A stretch of DNA of 64,000 nucleotides. Source: Pseudaquabacterium inlustre. GTDB taxonomy: Bacteria; Pseudomonadota; Gammaproteobacteria; Burkholderiales; Burkholderiaceae_C. Both the position numbers and the translations under genes were made by a program. Below are positions 16,705 to 24,438 of this stretch, piece after piece. The notes below the pieces were generated by a model. It worked only from the letters and a program-made list of their open reading frames with translations, searched no databases and was not told where the DNA came from. Numbering within the stretch: position 1 is the first letter of the stretch; every line of letters begins with the position of its first letter. The stretch spans positions 496,001 to 560,000 of the forward strand of contig NZ_JBBUTH010000004.1 of assembly GCF_038066595.1 (NCBI RefSeq), given 5' to 3'.

Positions 16705-17070
16705 TCACACGCACAGGCGGTTGACCGCGTCCACCAGCTGCGAGGGCTGGAAGGGCTTGGTGATCCAGGCACGCGCGCCGGCGGCGCGGCCCTCGGCCTT
16801 CTTGGCCTCCTGGCTCTCGGTGGTCAGCATGATCACCGGGGTGAACTTGTGCGCCGGGCTGGCCTTCACATGCTTCAGGAAGGACAGGCCGTCCATGTTG
16901 GGCATGTTCACGTCGCACACGATCAGGTTGATCTTGGCGCCGTTGAGTTTGCTGCAGGCGTCGACGCCGTCGGCCGCCTCCACCACGCCATAGCCGGCCT
17001 TCTGCAGGGCCAGCTTGACCACGGTGCGGAAGCTGCCTGAATCGTCCACCACCATCACGGTCTTGCTCAT
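16705..17070 (-). CDS. cheY: Chemotaxis response regulator CheY
   Basis: 121 residues, a single receiver domain. The acidic pair is D9-D10, the phospho-acceptor Asp53 is in VCDVNMPNMDG, the switch Thr is in MLTTE (83-84), and the conserved Lys105 is in ITKPF. The ATG at 17070 has AGGAG upstream, and a longer open frame before it lacks receiver sequence. CheY-P should bind the flagellar motor switch. It lies downstream of the MCP-like gene that carries a CheZ-like motif. Confidence 0.96.
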   Translation of the reverse strand: MSKTVMVVDDSGSFRTVVKLALQKAGYGVVEAADGVDACSKLNGAKINLIVCDVNMPNMDGLSFLKHVKASPAHKFTPVIMLTTESQEAKKAEGRAAGARAWITKPFQPSQLVDAVNRLCV

Positions 17071-17143
17071 CTTGGGGCTCCTATCGCTCGGGTACTGCGG
17101 TCTGCTGGTTGAAAGGGAAGGGGTGACTGCGCGCGGCGGGGGT

Positions 17144-18319
17144 TCAGAAGAACTCCACGCTGCTGGTCTGGTCGATGGCCGTGGTGCCGTGGTGGCTGCT
17201 GCGCTGGTCGTCCATCGTGTAGGTGGACTCCAGACGCGCCAGCCAGTCCGGCGGCGAGGCGGCCAGCGGGTCACGGGCGCCGTGCAGGTGGGCGGCCAGA
17301 CGGGCCATGTCGTCTGTGTTCGAGCCGATCATCTGGCTCAGCCGGTCCTGCGACTGCATGCCCACCAGCACCCGCTCGAGCTCGCCCTGCAACTGCCGGC
17401 CCACGGCCTGCAGGTTGCGGGTGGCGCTGGTGGCTTCGCTCAGGCCGTTGAGCAGCGCGCTGACCAGGCCGCGTGCGGCCTGCTCGGTGCGCAGGCGCAG
17501 CTCGACGTCGTCGGCCTCGGTGCGGCGCGCCTCCAGCTGCATGGCCGACAGGCGCTCCTGCATCACGGCCACATGGCGGGCCAGGCGGCTGCCGGCCTCG
17601 CGTGAATTGCCGGCCAGCGTGCGCACCTCCTGCGCCACGGCCATGAAGCCGCCGCTGCTGGTGCCGGCGCGCGTGGCCTCCACCGAGGTGTTCAGCGCCA
17701 GCAGGTGGGTGGCACGGCCGATGTTCTGCACGTCGCGGGTCAGGCTGGCCATCTCGGCCAGTTCGGCGGAGAAGCCGTCCAGCACCTGCTGCATCGCGGT
17801 CTTGGTGGCCATGGCCTGGCTGCCCACCTCGGCCAGCTGCTCGATCTGCGGCCGGTGGTGCGCCATCAGCATCTCGTGTGCGCCCAGTTCCAGCGAGGGG
17901 GCGCTGTCGGCAATGGCCAGGGCCTGGTCGAGTTGGCTGGACACGCCGGCAAAGCTTTCCAGCAGCTGCGACATGCTGCGTTCGGAGTGGGCGCGTGCGG
18001 CGTCGAGGTTGCGGCGCCACACCGGCACCACGTTCAGGGCCAGGCGCGCGATCTCGCCATCGGCGGCCACCTCGCCCGCGTCGGCGGAGCGGACCTCCCG
18101 CGAGGCCTGCGCCGCCTGGTTCCAGCGCCAGGCCAGCCAGCAGGCCAGCACCCAGCCGGCCGCCGCGGCAGGCCAGCCGCCATATTGGAAGGCCAGCAGC
18201 GGCACCAGGGTGACGCATCCCAGCAACAGCGGCTGTCGCAGCGCCTGGATCCAGGGGCGTGTGGCAACCGGGGAGGGCGCTGCCAGGGTGTTGCTGACGA
18301 ATTGCTCGCTCGAGGGCAT
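17144..18319 (-). CDS. MCP-like membrane protein with CheZ-like D-x-x-x-Q motif, first gene of the chemotaxis operon
   Basis: 391 residues from ATG at 18319; this start lies below the predicted sigma-28 promoter, whereas the longer frame would begin at the transcription start itself. Two adjacent membrane helices (about residues 28-65) leave almost no periplasmic loop, so there is no outside sensor. A short, degenerate signalling domain follows, with tip HLLALNTSVEATRAGTSSGG instead of the canonical tip. Near the end comes GMQSQDRLSQMIG, with Asp325 and Gln329 spaced as in the CheZ active site. The C-terminus is acidic-aromatic, DQTSSVEFF. It could be a receptor-like scaffold or a CheY-P phosphatase. 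The latter is inference from motif, position beside cheY and absence of cheZ. Confidence 0.75.
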   Translation of the reverse strand: MPSSEQFVSNTLAAPSPVATRPWIQALRQPLLLGCVTLVPLLAFQYGGWPAAAAGWVLACWLAWRWNQAAQASREVRSADAGEVAADGEIARLALNVVPVWRRNLDAARAHSERSMSQLLESFAGVSSQLDQALAIADSAPSLELGAHEMLMAHHRPQIEQLAEVGSQAMATKTAMQQVLDGFSAELAEMASLTRDVQNIGRATHLLALNTSVEATRAGTSSGGFMAVAQEVRTLAGNSREAGSRLARHVAVMQERLSAMQLEARRTEADDVELRLRTEQAARGLVSALLNGLSEATSATRNLQAVGRQLQGELERVLVGMQSQDRLSQMIGSNTDDMARLAAHLHGARDPLAASPPDWLARLESTYTMDDQRSSHHGTTAIDQTSSVEFF

Positions 18320-18415
18320 CGGGCGTGGCTCCGGGGACGGTTCAGGGGCACCGGTTCGGTGCACTGCGGTGTGACGGGCCGGGAAGTCTTGGCGGTTTCC
18401 CGAGGTCACGGGCCG

Positions 18416-18442
18416 TTATCGACCGCCGTTGCGCGAAGTTGA
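18416..18442 (-). promoter_or_regulatory. Sigma-28 (FliA)-type promoter of the chemotaxis operon
   Basis: On the minus strand: TCAACTTC (18442-18435), 11 bases, then GTCGATAA (18423-18416). The -10 matches GCCGATAA at 7 of 8 positions and the spacer is the consensus 11. Transcription would begin near 18408, about 90 bases before the MCP-like start codon at 18319. Confidence 0.65.
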
Positions 18443-18504
18443 GCCTGCCCGCTCGCCGGGCGGTGCGATGGGGGCAGGCGGTGCGCCGGTCGTGATTTGT
18501 TGGC

Positions 18505-18531
18505 TCAAGACGGCGGCATTCGCGCCGAAAA
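18505..18531 (+). promoter_or_regulatory. Sigma-28 (FliA)-type promoter of the divergent chemoreceptor genes
   Basis: TCAAGACG (18505-18512), 11 bases, then GCCGAAAA (18524-18531). The -10 matches GCCGATAA at 7 of 8 positions with consensus spacing. Transcription would begin near 18539, about 80 bases before the ATG at 18620. With the minus-strand site it forms a divergent pair 62 bases apart within the 300-base gap 18320-18619. Confidence 0.65.
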
Positions 18532-18619
18532 GCCGATGAGTCCACCGGGGATTGGGCGTCGTGGCCTGCCGCAGGCCACGGGGTTCAGCCCCTGTATCTA
18601 CATACGGAAACCACAGCCG

Positions 18620-20650
18620 ATGCTCGGATCGAAGCGACCGCACTGGACCGCGCTGCAACAGGCGCTGCGGCAGCGTTGGCAAACGCTGGGCTGGATGCGC
18701 TACCACGGCATCTGGAGTCCGGGTGTGCGCCTGCTGCGCAACCAGACGCTGCGCGTGAAGGCGCTGGTGGTCAGCGTGCTGGTGTTCGGCCTGATGGCCG
18801 TGATGCTGACGCAGCTGCTGGCCAAGGGCCTGGCCGAGTGGCGCCAGGCGCGCCAGGCGGTCAACGGCGTGGCGCATGTGCGCGCACTGGGTGCCCTGGA
18901 GATGGCGGTGCTGGAGCTGGCCCAGGCCGTGCAGCGTGCCGAGAGCGGCGGATCGGCGGACGGCCTGGAGCGCGCCTTCAGCCGCGAAGCCCAGGCCCAT
19001 GGGCAGGTCGAGGCGCTGCTGGCCGACGAGGTGGCCACCGACAGCACCCTGGCCGCCGCCGTGCAGGAGGCGGCCCAGCGCCGCAGCGAGGTGGTGGCCC
19101 GGCGCAAGGAAGGCTTCGTGCCCGGCGACATGAGCGTGATGGGTGCCCGCTCGCGGGCGCTGCGCCGCTATGCCGAGGCGGTGCATGGCGTGCGCAACAC
19201 CTACGAGGACTACTGGGCCGCCATGGTCGACGACGACCCGGGCGGCCGCGTGCTGCGCGCCGGCCTGGTGCACCCGGGCTCCGACGTCAGCCTGCGCGTG
19301 GCCGACCTGGTGGCCGTGATGCTGCTGCACTGGCCGCAGCAGCCGGGCAGCGGGCTGTCGCGCGAGGTGACCGAGCGCCTGGTCGAGGCGCGCACGGTGC
19401 TGGCGATCGAGCGGCCGCAGATCGTGGCCGCACGCGCGCTGGTGCCGGCCCACGCGGCGCAACTGGACGAGCAGCTGCTGGTCGTCGACCGGCTGCTGGC
19501 CACCACCGCGCTGGTGCTGCGCCAGCGCGAGGAGCTGGGTGACATGAGCCTCGGCGCCTACCGGCAGCTGGGCCAGCTGGCGGTGGAGGCCGGCGCGCGC
19601 ATCGACGCGCTGGGCCTGGCCGAGATCGAACACCTGCTGGTGCAGCGGGCGCAGCGGCTGAAGAACACGCTGCTGGCGCAGTGGCTGGGCATGGGCGCCG
19701 GCATGCTGTTCACGCTGTACGTGCTGGTGTGCCTGTACAAGGTGATGGTGGGCGGCCTGAAGTACCTGTGCGCCCAGGTCGACGAGATGGGCCGCGGCAA
19801 CCTGACCATCCGGCCCACCGGCCATGGCCGCGACGAGATCGGCCACGCGCTGACCACGCTGGGTCAGGCGGCGGCGCGCATGTCGGCGATGTTCGAGGCC
19901 GTCACGCAGGGCGTGTCGGCGGTGTCGCACGCCTCGCGCGAGGTGGCCACCGGCAATGCCGGCCTGTCCGGCAGCTCGGGCCAGATCCGCGAGGCCATCG
20001 GCCACGTGGCCGGCCGCACGCAGACCTTCGCCGATGCGATGGACCAGTGCGGCATGGCCGTCGAGCGCGTGTCGGGCCATGTGGGCTCGATGCGCATCGA
20101 GGCCCAGCGCAGCCGGCGCACCATGGCCGAGCTGCAGCAGCGCATGCGTTCGCTGCAGGGCAAGAGCCGCGAGATCGCCCAGGTGGTGGCCATGGTGGAG
20201 GCCGTGGCCTACCAGACCAAGCTGCTGGCGCTCAATGCCTCGGTGGAGGCGGCGCGTGCCGGCGCCGCCGGCAAGGGCTTCGCGGTGGTGGCGCAGGAGG
20301 TGCGCACCCTGGCCAACCGCAGCGAGACGGCGGCACGGCGCATCCGCGGCATCCTCGACACCTCGATCGGCGAGATCGAGGAGGGCAGCCACATCACCGA
20401 GCGCGCCGGTGAGCAGGTGGCGCGCACCGACCACGAGATCGAGGCCGTCAACGCCATCGTCGGCGAGATCGTCGGCATGGTGCGTGACGGCCTGTCGCAG
20501 TCGCGCGAGGTGCTGCTGATCGCCCGCGATGTCGAGGGCACGGTGGGCGGCAATGCGCGCCTGGTGGCCCAGCTGTCCGACGCTTCGGCCGAGCTGCGCG
20601 ACCAGGGCGACAGCCTCAAGCGCTCGATCCAGCACTTCGTGATCGGCTGA
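18620..20650 (+). CDS. Membrane methyl-accepting chemotaxis protein
   Basis: 676 residues from ATG at 18620; upstream in-frame codons lie before the predicted sigma-28 start site. TM1 is about residues 50-72 (ALVVSVLVFGLMAVML). A helical periplasmic domain of about 290 residues, with no family I can name, follows. TM2 is about 355-378 (GMGAGMLFTLYVLVCLY), then HAMP (VDEMGRGNLTIRPTG). The signalling domain has the variant tip YQTKLLALNASVEAARAG, with Lys where Asn is usual. The ligand is unknown. Its TGA overlaps a possible ATG of the next receptor gene, so the pair is likely co-expressed. Confidence 0.92.
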   Translation: MLGSKRPHWTALQQALRQRWQTLGWMRYHGIWSPGVRLLRNQTLRVKALVVSVLVFGLMAVMLTQLLAKGLAEWRQARQAVNGVAHVRALGALEMAVLELAQAVQRAESGGSADGLERAFSREAQAHGQVEALLADEVATDSTLAAAVQEAAQRRSEVVARRKEGFVPGDMSVMGARSRALRRYAEAVHGVRNTYEDYWAAMVDDDPGGRVLRAGLVHPGSDVSLRVADLVAVMLLHWPQQPGSGLSREVTERLVEARTVLAIERPQIVAARALVPAHAAQLDEQLLVVDRLLATTALVLRQREELGDMSLGAYRQLGQLAVEAGARIDALGLAEIEHLLVQRAQRLKNTLLAQWLGMGAGMLFTLYVLVCLYKVMVGGLKYLCAQVDEMGRGNLTIRPTGHGRDEIGHALTTLGQAAARMSAMFEAVTQGVSAVSHASREVATGNAGLSGSSGQIREAIGHVAGRTQTFADAMDQCGMAVERVSGHVGSMRIEAQRSRRTMAELQQRMRSLQGKSREIAQVVAMVEAVAYQTKLLALNASVEAARAGAAGKGFAVVAQEVRTLANRSETAARRIRGILDTSIGEIEEGSHITERAGEQVARTDHEIEAVNAIVGEIVGMVRDGLSQSREVLLIARDVEGTVGGNARLVAQLSDASAELRDQGDSLKRSIQHFVIG

Positions 20651-20673
20651 TGGCCGCCGCGGGAGAACACACG

Positions 20674-23058
20674 ATGACCTTGCGGGAACGTGCACGCGGG
20701 CTGCTGCAGCCCGGCATGCGCTGGATGGGGCGCATGCGCCTGGGCCTGAAGCTGGGCCTGGGCGCGGCGCTGATCACCCTGCCGCTGCTGCTGCTGCTGG
20801 GCCTGCAGGTGCTGTCGCAGGAGCAGGTGGCCACCACCGCGCTGACCGAACAGGAGGGCGTGCGCGTGGTGCACGGCCTGGTGCGCGTGAACGCCGCGCT
20901 GGGCCAGGTGGGCGAGCTGGCCCGGCGCGCCCGTGCCGGCGAGACCGCGCTGGACGGCGCGCGCGCCCAGGCCCGCACCGGGCTGGCCGAGGCGGTGAGC
21001 GCGATGGACCGGCTGGCTGCCACCACGCGGCGCATCGACGCCGCCGCGCTGTGGCAGCCGCTGCAGCCGCGCCTGCGCAGCCTGGCGGCCTCCACCGCCA
21101 GCGGCCACAGCAGCGGCAGCGAGGCCGATGTGGCGGCCGACCTCACCGCGCTGGCGCAGATGCAGCGCCTGGTGGCCGAGCGCTCGGGCCTGCTGCTCGA
21201 CCCCGAGGCCGCCAGCTACCAGCTGATGAGCATGGTCACACTGCACACCACGCCGTGGGTGCAGACCATCTCGGCACTGCGTGGCCGTGCCGCGCTGCTG
21301 GCCGGCGGGCGCTCGCCGTCCATGGTCGAGCGCGCCGAGACCCAGTGGCTGACCCAGGCCGTGGAGCGTGCCACCGCGGCCATGCAGGTGGAAGTGGATG
21401 CGCTGTCGCGCGCCGGCGAGACGCCGCCCGCGCGCTGGCAGCCGGCACGCGCCAGCAGCGAGCGGCTGGCCGGCCTGGCGCGCCAGACCTTCGGTGAGAA
21501 CCCTGCGCCCGAGGCCCTGGCCGCCTACCTGGCCGCGGCCGACGAGGCCGAGGCCGATGCGCTGCGCGTGGGCGCCGACGTGGCCCAGCGCCTGGACAAG
21601 CGCCTGGCCGAGCGTGCCACCGAGGCGCGCCGCTCGGCGCTGGTGCTGTGCGCGCTGTGCCTGCTGGCCCTGGCGGTGCTGGGCTACTTCGGCATGGCCA
21701 TGGTGCGCGCGGTGATGCACACGCTGGGCGTGCTGGATGCCGGCATGCGCGCGGTGGCCGCCGGCGACCTGGCACACCGGGTGGATGTGGCGGGCGACGA
21801 CGAACTGGCCGCCGTGGGCCAGCGCGTCGAGCAGATGAGCATGCGCCTGTCCTCGCTGGTGGCCGAGATCCGCAGCAGCGCGGTGCGCGTGGGCCAGGCG
21901 GGGCAGGTGGTCGCCGCCGACGGCCAGGCGCTGGCCGGCCGCACCGACCTGCAGGCCGAGAGCCTGCGTCAGTCGGTCGGCTCGGTGGACCGGCTGAGTC
22001 ACGAGGCCAAGGCCAATGCCGAGGCCGCGCGCACGCTGGACGCGCTGACCCAGACCCTGCGCGAGCGCGTGGAGGCCGGCGGCCGGGTGATGGGCGAGAC
22101 GGTGGAATCGGTGCGCACGCTGGAGGTCAGCGCGCGCCGCGTGGCCGAGATCAACGGCGTCATCGACGACATCGCCTTCCAGACCAACCTGCTGGCGCTG
22201 AACGCGTCGGTGGAGGCGGCCAAGGCCGGCGAGGCCGGGCGCGGCTTCTCGGTGGTGGCGGCCGAGGTGCGCAAGCTGGCCCAGCGTTGTGCCGAGGCCG
22301 CGGCCGAGGTGCGCGACCTGATCGACCAGACCACCGAGCAGGTGGGCGATGCGTCGGCGCGCATCCAGGAGGCCAGCGGCCTGCTCGACACGATGGACAG
22401 CAGCGCGCAGGAGGTGTCGCGCCGGTTGCGCGCGATGGCCGACGCCAGCGCCGCCCAGCGCGAGGGCCTGGCGCAGGTGAGCGAGAGCGTGGCCGCGCTG
22501 GACCAGATCACGCGCGAAAACGCGCAGTCGGTGGAACGCTCGGCCCAGGCCGCCCGCACGCTGGCCGGCCAGGCCGAGGCGCTGCGGCTGGCCGTGTCGT
22601 CGATGCGGCTGCGCCAGGGCACGGCCGACGAGGCGCGGCGCATCGTCGAGCGGGCGATGGCGCACGTGGCCGAGGTGGGCGTGGACACGGCGCTGAACGA
22701 CTTCGTGCAGCAGGAGGCCGACTGGGTGGACCGCGACATGTTCCTGTACGTGTTCGACCGCAGCCACCGCTACCGCGTGGCCTGCGGCCGGCCCGAGCTG
22801 CTGGGCCGCGTGATCCACGAGGTGCCGGGCATCAGCTACGCGCAGGCCGAGCAGTTCATCAACGCGGCCTGGGAGGCCTGGGCGACCGGCGCCGGGTGGA
22901 TCGAGTACCTGGGGCCGCACCCGGCCGACGGCCGCGCCGTGCCCAAGACGGCCTACATCGCCGCGCTGGCCGAGGACATGTTCATCGGCTGCGGCGTCTA
23001 CCGGCAGGAGGCTGCGCTGGCGCCGCCGGCCGGCACCGAGCTGCTGCAGCCGGCCTGA
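20674..23058 (+). CDS. Membrane chemoreceptor with an extra C-terminal Cache-like domain
   Basis: 794 residues from ATG at 20674, preceded by GGGAG; an ATG at 20650 overlapping the previous stop is the alternative. TM1 is about residues 26-48. The periplasmic part contains LLLDPEAASYQLMSM, shared with the receptor at 29821-32166. TM2 is about 325-350, then HAMP and a canonical signalling tip (FQTNLLALNASVEAAKAG). After it come about 145 residues (650-794) with DRDMFLYVFDRSHRY, HEVPGISY, GWIEYLGPHP and FIGCGVYR. These resemble a single Cache_2 domain, normally periplasmic but here C-terminal and so cytoplasmic. Ligand unknown. Confidence 0.9.
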   Translation: MTLRERARGLLQPGMRWMGRMRLGLKLGLGAALITLPLLLLLGLQVLSQEQVATTALTEQEGVRVVHGLVRVNAALGQVGELARRARAGETALDGARAQARTGLAEAVSAMDRLAATTRRIDAAALWQPLQPRLRSLAASTASGHSSGSEADVAADLTALAQMQRLVAERSGLLLDPEAASYQLMSMVTLHTTPWVQTISALRGRAALLAGGRSPSMVERAETQWLTQAVERATAAMQVEVDALSRAGETPPARWQPARASSERLAGLARQTFGENPAPEALAAYLAAADEAEADALRVGADVAQRLDKRLAERATEARRSALVLCALCLLALAVLGYFGMAMVRAVMHTLGVLDAGMRAVAAGDLAHRVDVAGDDELAAVGQRVEQMSMRLSSLVAEIRSSAVRVGQAGQVVAADGQALAGRTDLQAESLRQSVGSVDRLSHEAKANAEAARTLDALTQTLRERVEAGGRVMGETVESVRTLEVSARRVAEINGVIDDIAFQTNLLALNASVEAAKAGEAGRGFSVVAAEVRKLAQRCAEAAAEVRDLIDQTTEQVGDASARIQEASGLLDTMDSSAQEVSRRLRAMADASAAQREGLAQVSESVAALDQITRENAQSVERSAQAARTLAGQAEALRLAVSSMRLRQGTADEARRIVERAMAHVAEVGVDTALNDFVQQEADWVDRDMFLYVFDRSHRYRVACGRPELLGRVIHEVPGISYAQAEQFINAAWEAWATGAGWIEYLGPHPADGRAVPKTAYIAALAEDMFIGCGVYRQEAALAPPAGTELLQPA

Positions 23059-23221
23059 ACGCGGCGCCCCGGCACCCCGCGGGGCGCGGCTGGGCCGCCG
23101 CCCCTGCAGTTCGTCGCCCCTGCCCGACGCTTCGTCGCAGCCCCCCTGGATTTGTCCGGGGTCAAACCTACACTGGCGCCGCTTCACGAGAGCGTGGACG
23201 GTCGCACAGGAGGAACAGACG

Positions 23222-24412
23222 ATGCGCAGGCCCTGGTTGATTGGCGTGGGAGGGGTGGTGGCCGTGGCGGCGGTGGCGGCCACGGTGGTGGCCGTGGGCC
23301 GCACGCAGGACAGCGCCGCCAAGGCGGCCAAGGCCGCCAGTGCGCCGGCCGACGCGGCGTCCAAGCCGCTCGTCTTCCGTGCCAACGAGGTGGTGCGGCC
23401 CACGCAGGCCAGCCTGCCGCAGCGCATCGAGTTCAGCGGTCCGCTGGTGGCGCCCAACACCGCCGTGGTGCGGGCCAAGACGGCCGGTACCCTGGTCACG
23501 CTGAGCGTGGCCGAGGGCGCGCGGGTGAGCGCCGGGCAGGTGATCGGCCGCATCGACCAGGCCGAACTGGCCAGCCGCATCGCCGAGCGCAGCGCCAACA
23601 TCGATTCGGCCCGCGCCAGCCTGGCCCAGGCCGAGCGCACGCACGCCAGCAATGAGCGCCTGGCGGCGCAGAACTTCATCTCGCCGGTGGCGCTGGAGCA
23701 GTCGCGCGCCACGCTGGACGCCGCCCGCGCCACGCTGCACGCCGCCCAGGCCGCACTCGAGACCACCAAGGTGGCCGGCCGCGACGCTGCGGTGGTGGCG
23801 CCGATCGCCGGCATCGTGTCCAAGCGCCAGGCGCTGCCGGGCGAGAAGCTGGCGATGGAGCAGCCGGTGGTGACCCTGGTCGACCTGGCCCAACTGGAGC
23901 TGGCCGGCAGCGTGGGCACGCACGAGGTCGGTCGCCTGGCGCCCGGCATGGCGGTGCAGGTGCAGGTGGAGGGCGTGGCCGAACCGGTGAACGCCCGCCT
24001 GGTGCGCATTGCCCCGGCGGCCGAGCCCGGCACGCGCTCGATCGGCGTGACCGTGGCGCTGGCCAACCCGAAGGAGCAGCTGCGCGCCGGCCAGTACGCG
24101 ATGGCCCGCGTGTCGCTGGCCGACGACCGCCAGCGCCTGCTGCTGCCCATGGCTGCGGTGGGCAACACCGCCGGCCAGGCCCATGTGTGGGTGCTCGATG
24201 GCGGCAAGCTGCTGCGCCGCGCCGTCACGCTGGGCCAGCGCGACGAGGCCGGCGGCCGCGTGGAACTGCTGGGCGGCGTGGCCGCCGATGCGCTGGTGCT
24301 GGCCAGCCGCTTCGACAACCTGCGCGAGGGCCAGCCGGCCCTGGTGCAGGCCGCCGGCAGCGCCGCAGCGGTGGCCTCGGCCGCGGCCTCCGGCGCCACG
24401 GCGCTGCGCTGA
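23222..24412 (+). CDS. RND efflux periplasmic adaptor (membrane fusion protein)
   Basis: 396 residues with AGGAGG before the ATG. An N-terminal membrane anchor or uncleaved signal (about 5-28) has no lipobox cysteine. Then come a biotinyl-lipoyl-like half (VRAKTAGTLVTLSVAEGARVSAGQVIGRID), an alpha-helical hairpin (about 110-180, heptad-rich), the second lipoyl half (APIAGIVSKRQALPGEKL), and beta-barrel and membrane-proximal domains. It bridges the inner-membrane permease encoded 26 bases downstream to an outer-membrane channel, and no TolC-like gene is in the window. The Ala-rich C-terminal tail is low-complexity. Confidence 0.94.
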   Translation: MRRPWLIGVGGVVAVAAVAATVVAVGRTQDSAAKAAKAASAPADAASKPLVFRANEVVRPTQASLPQRIEFSGPLVAPNTAVVRAKTAGTLVTLSVAEGARVSAGQVIGRIDQAELASRIAERSANIDSARASLAQAERTHASNERLAAQNFISPVALEQSRATLDAARATLHAAQAALETTKVAGRDAAVVAPIAGIVSKRQALPGEKLAMEQPVVTLVDLAQLELAGSVGTHEVGRLAPGMAVQVQVEGVAEPVNARLVRIAPAAEPGTRSIGVTVALANPKEQLRAGQYAMARVSLADDRQRLLLPMAAVGNTAGQAHVWVLDGGKLLRRAVTLGQRDEAGGRVELLGGVAADALVLASRFDNLREGQPALVQAAGSAAAVASAAASGATALR

Positions 24413-24438
24413 TCCCGGCAACCGAGCAGGAGCCGAAC

